A stretch of 8,613 bases of DNA from Thermoanaerobaculales bacterium (GTDB lineage Bacteria > Acidobacteriota > Thermoanaerobaculia > Thermoanaerobaculales > Sulfomarinibacteraceae), in NCBI GenBank assembly GCA_029938595.1, contig JAOZUP010000009.1, forward strand, positions 15,177 through 23,789, written 5' to 3'. Positions 6,126 through 8,613 of the stretch are shown here, one piece after another. The notes below the pieces were generated by a model, which saw nothing but the letters and a program-made list of their open reading frames with translations, was not told where the DNA came from and did not search any database. A program made the position numbers and the translations under genes. Positions within the stretch are counted from its first letter, which is position 1, and every line of letters starts with the position of its first letter.

Positions 6126-6194
6126 CGGGTGGTCGGGGGGCGGACACGGGGCAATGTAGACTGTGGCGTCCGAAAACGCTGCTGAGGAGTTTGC

Positions 6195-8252
6195 ATGGAG
6201 CACGAACCTGGCGGAACGATCGTCGGTTTGCCCGAGAACGCACGGCGCCCGCTGAAACCCGGCGAGACCTACGTGCCCGTGATCCCGGACGAGACCGGGA
6301 TCTACGAGGTGACCACTCGTTCGGTCACGATGGGATTGCTCTTCTGCGCGATTTTCGCCATGGCGGCGGCCTTCCTGGCCCTTCGCGTAGGTCAAGGAAT
6401 CGAGGCCGCAATTCCAATCTCGATCCTTGCCATCGGGATGGCACCCCTCTTCGCCCGCAAGACCACGCTGCTCGAAAACGTCATCGTCCAATCGATCGGT
6501 GCGAACTCGTCGCACGTTGTGTCGGGCGCCGTCTTCACCATCCCAGCGCTCTACATGCTGGCGGCGGAGCCGGGCTCCGGGGTCATGGAGCCGACAATTC
6601 TCCAGGTGATCATCGTCTCCTTCCTCGGCGGCTGTGTGGGCATCCTCTTCCTGATCCCGCTGCGCTACCACTTCATGGTCGAGCTCCACGGCAAGCTCCC
6701 GTGGCCGGAAGGAACCGCCACCACCGAGATCCTGCTCACCGGCGAACGGGTGGGCACTCAGGCCAAGATCCTCGCCCTTGCAGCCGGTCTCGGTGCCCTC
6801 TACGACGGCCTGGTCACCAGCTTCCACGTCATGGCCGAGGAGATCTCCTTCCGCGCGGTGGGCCTCGGCGGGCTGCTCGAGCGCCATTTCATGACCCTGA
6901 AGGTCCTCAACAACGCGGCCATTGTCGGCATCGGCTACATCGTCGGCATCCGCTACGCAGCCATCATCTGCGCGGGTTCCTTCCTCTCCTACTTCGTATT
7001 CGTGCCGATGGTCCATGCCATCGGCATGTACGTGCCCAATGTTCTCGCGCCTGGCGCGGTGCCGATCGCCGAGATGACCATCGACGAGGTCTTCAGGCAC
7101 TATGTCCGCATTATCGGTATCGGCGGCATCGCCGGCGCCGGCATCCTCGGCATCATGTCCTCGCTGCCCTCGATGGTGCGTTCGATCGGCGCCAACATCG
7201 TCGGTTTGAGCCACCAGGACGAGCGCGCCAAGACCGAGGTGCCGCGAGTGGACCGCTCGCTGCCCGGCAGCTTCACGGCCGTCGGCCTGATCATCTTTGC
7301 GATCTCGGCATTCGTATTCTTCTCCTTTGGTCTCGGCAGCAGCAGCTCGATGCTCTACGCCGCGGTCTGTACCGGTCTGGTGATGGTCATCGCATTCCTG
7401 TTCGCGCCGGTGGCGGCCCGCGCTATCGCCATCGTCGGCACCAACCCGGTCTCCGGCATGACGATGCTCACTCTCATCATCGTCGGCTTCGTGCTGCTCA
7501 AGATGGGCCTCACCGGCGGTAACGGAATGTTCATCACCATGATGGCCGGCGGCGTGGTTTGCACCGCACTGGCGGCCTCAGGGGCGCTGGCCTCGGATCT
7601 CAAGGTCGGATACTGGATCGGCGCCACCCCCGCGCGCCAGCTCGGTCTCAAGTTCCTCGGCACCCTGGTCGCGGCGATCTTCTGCGGCATCATGATGTGG
7701 GTGATGGCTCAGGCCGACCCCGGCCAGGGCTTCGGGACCTCCGCGATCCCCGCGCCCCAGGCTTCGGCCATGAAGGAAATCCTTGTGGGGATCTTTGGCA
7801 CCGTAGCGGCGCCGCTCCAGTGGTATCTCTTCAGCCTCGGCGTCCTGTTGTCGCTGATCCTGCGCATGGCGGGTGTGCCGCCGCTGGCCTTTGCCCTCGG
7901 CATGTACCTGCCCATGGAGCTCAACACCCCGGTCCTTCTCGGCGGCATTCTTTCGTGGTTTGTCGCCAGGAAGGGGAAGAGCGATTCGGACGCCGACGTC
8001 AAGGCGAGGACCGACCGCGGGATCCTCATCGCCTCCGGGCTGATTGCGGGAGGCGCAATCGTCGGCGCTCTCGACGCGATCGTCAACGCAATCATCAAGG
8101 TCACGACCGGCAGCACCACCCTCAAGGACACGGTGCACCTACTGTCGGACCAAGCCTTCGAGGGAATCCCAGGCGAGCTCATCGCCATCGTCGCGCTTGC
8201 AGCGCTGTGCGTCTTTGTGGTGATGTTCTCGCGGCGGGCGGAGCCGGCGTAA
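6195..8252 (+). CDS. OPT-family oligopeptide transporter
   Basis: A 685-residue polytopic inner-membrane protein of the prokaryotic OPT group, which in general couples import of peptides or metal chelates to cation gradients. The cytosolic N-terminus carries the family lead GLPENARRPLKPGETYVPVI (11-30). It is followed by many hydrophobic segments, among them about 43-65, 70-86, 136-156, 240-275, 305-325, 360-380, 386-415, 424-437, 485-505, 530-557 and 628-652. Family landmarks include LPWPEGTATTE (168-178), GTNPVSGMT (415-423), SDLKVGYWIGATPARQ (467-482) and MYLPMELNTPVLLGG (570-584). A hydrophilic loop lies at 338-356. GAGGAG sits about 6 nt before ATG 6195. The length is normal and no key block is missing. 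The gene stands alone with no binding protein or chelate-synthesis gene, so peptide versus siderophore/metal substrate cannot be decided. Confidence 0.93.
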   Translation: MEHEPGGTIVGLPENARRPLKPGETYVPVIPDETGIYEVTTRSVTMGLLFCAIFAMAAAFLALRVGQGIEAAIPISILAIGMAPLFARKTTLLENVIVQSIGANSSHVVSGAVFTIPALYMLAAEPGSGVMEPTILQVIIVSFLGGCVGILFLIPLRYHFMVELHGKLPWPEGTATTEILLTGERVGTQAKILALAAGLGALYDGLVTSFHVMAEEISFRAVGLGGLLERHFMTLKVLNNAAIVGIGYIVGIRYAAIICAGSFLSYFVFVPMVHAIGMYVPNVLAPGAVPIAEMTIDEVFRHYVRIIGIGGIAGAGILGIMSSLPSMVRSIGANIVGLSHQDERAKTEVPRVDRSLPGSFTAVGLIIFAISAFVFFSFGLGSSSSMLYAAVCTGLVMVIAFLFAPVAARAIAIVGTNPVSGMTMLTLIIVGFVLLKMGLTGGNGMFITMMAGGVVCTALAASGALASDLKVGYWIGATPARQLGLKFLGTLVAAIFCGIMMWVMAQADPGQGFGTSAIPAPQASAMKEILVGIFGTVAAPLQWYLFSLGVLLSLILRMAGVPPLAFALGMYLPMELNTPVLLGGILSWFVARKGKSDSDADVKARTDRGILIASGLIAGGAIVGALDAIVNAIIKVTTGSTTLKDTVHLLSDQAFEGIPGELIAIVALAALCVFVVMFSRRAEPA

Positions 8253-8254
8253 TT

Positions 8255-8286
8255 GAATTAGGAATTCGGAATTAGGAATTAGGAAT
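8255..8286 (+). repeat. Heptamer tract GAATTAG
   Basis: Units GAATTAG, GAATTCG, GAATTAG, GAATTAG and a partial GAAT begin 2 bp after the OPT stop codon. The period is exactly 7, as in the ATTTCGG and AGGTATT tracts. The second unit (GAATTCG) is intermediate between the GAATTAG and ATTTCGG types. Confidence 0.8.
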
Positions 8287-8311
8287 GCCGCCCAGCCGTC
8301 CCTGGGTGAGT

Positions 8312-8401
8312 TTTGAGGTTTGAGTTTCGGACACCGGATTGCTTCTTCTACCCGAAACCCACAGTCGGCGCGCCGCTGTTGCGGAGGGCCTCGTCGCGAG
8401 G
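8312..8401 (+). repeat. Composite intergenic repeat, diverged copy with intact core hairpin
   Basis: A degenerate period-7 stretch (TTTTGAG, GTTTGAG, TTTCGG, about 8311-8330) is followed after about 32 bp by the 39-bp core at 8363-8401. This differs from the first copy at only two bases near its left end and keeps the terminal CCTCG-TCG-CGAGG hairpin (8389-8401). The spacer is more diverged than in the other copies. Confidence 0.7.
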
Positions 8402-8404
8402 GCC

Positions 8405-8574
8405 GCGAGACGTGGTCAGCTGGTGCGCGTTAGCGTGCCAGATGGCCGCGTATCGCGGGCCGCAGCAGAGGCCCGTAGCGGCAGCGGCAGGGGCGGCGAA
8501 GCCGCCGCGCCGACCTCGGGGGTAACAGGACAGGACCGCACCCCGCGGAATCGGAGTAAAACGGAGATTCCGCG
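8405..8574 (+). other. GC-rich run of four hairpins, no gene seen
   Basis: Four consecutive stem-loops: 8420-8428/8433-8441 (9 bp with two G-U wobbles, loop GTTA), 8456-8461/8470-8475 (6 bp, perfect), 8492-8497/8501-8506 (6 bp, GAA loop) and 8544-8552/8566-8574 (9 bp, perfect, 13-nt loop). The first folds fully only as plus-strand RNA. I recognise no known RNA class and see no convincing open frame, and the right end is cut by the window. It could be a structured RNA, more repeats, or chance in GC-rich DNA. Confidence 0.35.
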
Positions 8575-8613
8575 ATCGCGACGAGATTGGGCCTCTGGGT
8601 GCGTTTCTCCGAC

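Larger units (their letters stand above)
5865..6194. other. Divergent intergenic region between recQ and the OPT gene
   Basis: This 330-bp stretch must hold the starts of both transcripts but carries no gene. It contains a composite repeat (5889-5995), an AT-richer unique segment (about 6000-6075) and a 47-bp palindrome (6079-6125). I found no convincing -35/-10 pair for either gene. Open frames crossing it translate the repeats (for example NPKSEIRNPKSEI) and are artefacts. Confidence 0.7.

Noticed and set aside
6165..6180. Possible sigma54 (-24/-12) promoter before the OPT gene
   Set aside because: GG at 6165-6166 is followed after 10 bp by CG, not GC, and the rest does not match the TTGCW half. 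There is no support that the regulator in this window controls the transporter.
6069..7214. Minus-strand 381-codon open frame opposite the OPT gene
   Set aside because: It is antisense to an unmistakable transporter with all family landmarks. The Asp/His/Glu-rich composition is the complement of the hydrophobic coding strand.
5726..7522. 598-codon plus-strand open frame spanning the recQ start, the repeats and the OPT gene
   Set aside because: It is a GC-driven shadow frame, Arg/His/Pro-rich, out of frame with the OPT transporter and reading the heptamers as ISDFGF. No domain is visible.
8291..8306. Possible intrinsic terminator after the OPT gene (CCCAG / CTGGG stem)
   Set aside because: There are only 5 pairs and the following sequence is TGAGTTTTGAGG, not a U-run. 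It is too weak to call.
8313..8525. 70-codon open frame at the right end
   Set aside because: It covers the repeat core and the hairpin cluster, has no good ribosome site and ends in Ala/Pro/Arg-rich low-complexity sequence.
1..8613. CRISPR array, prophage, transposase or defence genes
   Set aside because: The repeats are period-7 tandems and dispersed palindromes, without the regular repeat-spacer layout of a CRISPR array. All supported proteins belong to housekeeping, regulatory or transport families.

Overview
This window looks like a chromosomal segment of a GC-rich bacterium. It has dense genes with Shine-Dalgarno sites, two GTG starts and several families of intergenic repeats. The gene content (NtrC-type regulator, FmdB-type zinc ribbon, CHAD protein, RecQ with an extra winged-helix region, OPT transporter) does not fix a phylum. 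The heptamer tracts and large palindromes resemble intergenic repeats I associate with Acidobacteriota and similar environmental phyla, but that placement is a low-confidence inference.

Layout. Positions 1-277 hold no gene: two consecutive copies of a composite repeat, then a large hairpin just beyond the stop of a minus-strand gene. Positions 278-1831 (minus) are a two-gene unit: a 58-residue protein that looks like the last segment of a histidine kinase, followed 21 bp later by a complete sigma54-dependent response regulator. A divergent promoter region with two abutting palindromes lies between this unit and a plus-strand FmdB-type zinc-ribbon gene (1970-2275). A heptamer tract and a 65-bp nested palindrome separate that gene from a CHAD-domain gene (2442-3404). 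The CHAD gene converges on and overlaps by 13 bp a minus-strand unit of recQ (3777-5864) followed by a SnoaL-like gene (3392-3748). Between recQ and the divergent OPT transporter gene (6195-8252) lie another composite repeat and a 47-bp palindrome. The last 361 bp carry heptamers, another composite repeat copy and a run of hairpins, with no convincing gene.

No phage, CRISPR array, transposase or defence island is visible. The genes are housekeeping or regulatory and do not form one pathway. The least ordinary material is (i) the translated kinase-tail protein upstream of the regulator, (ii) the period-7 satellite that forms the left edge of a composite intergenic repeat, and (iii) three different large palindromes at gene borders, some of which fold better as RNA from one strand than from the other.
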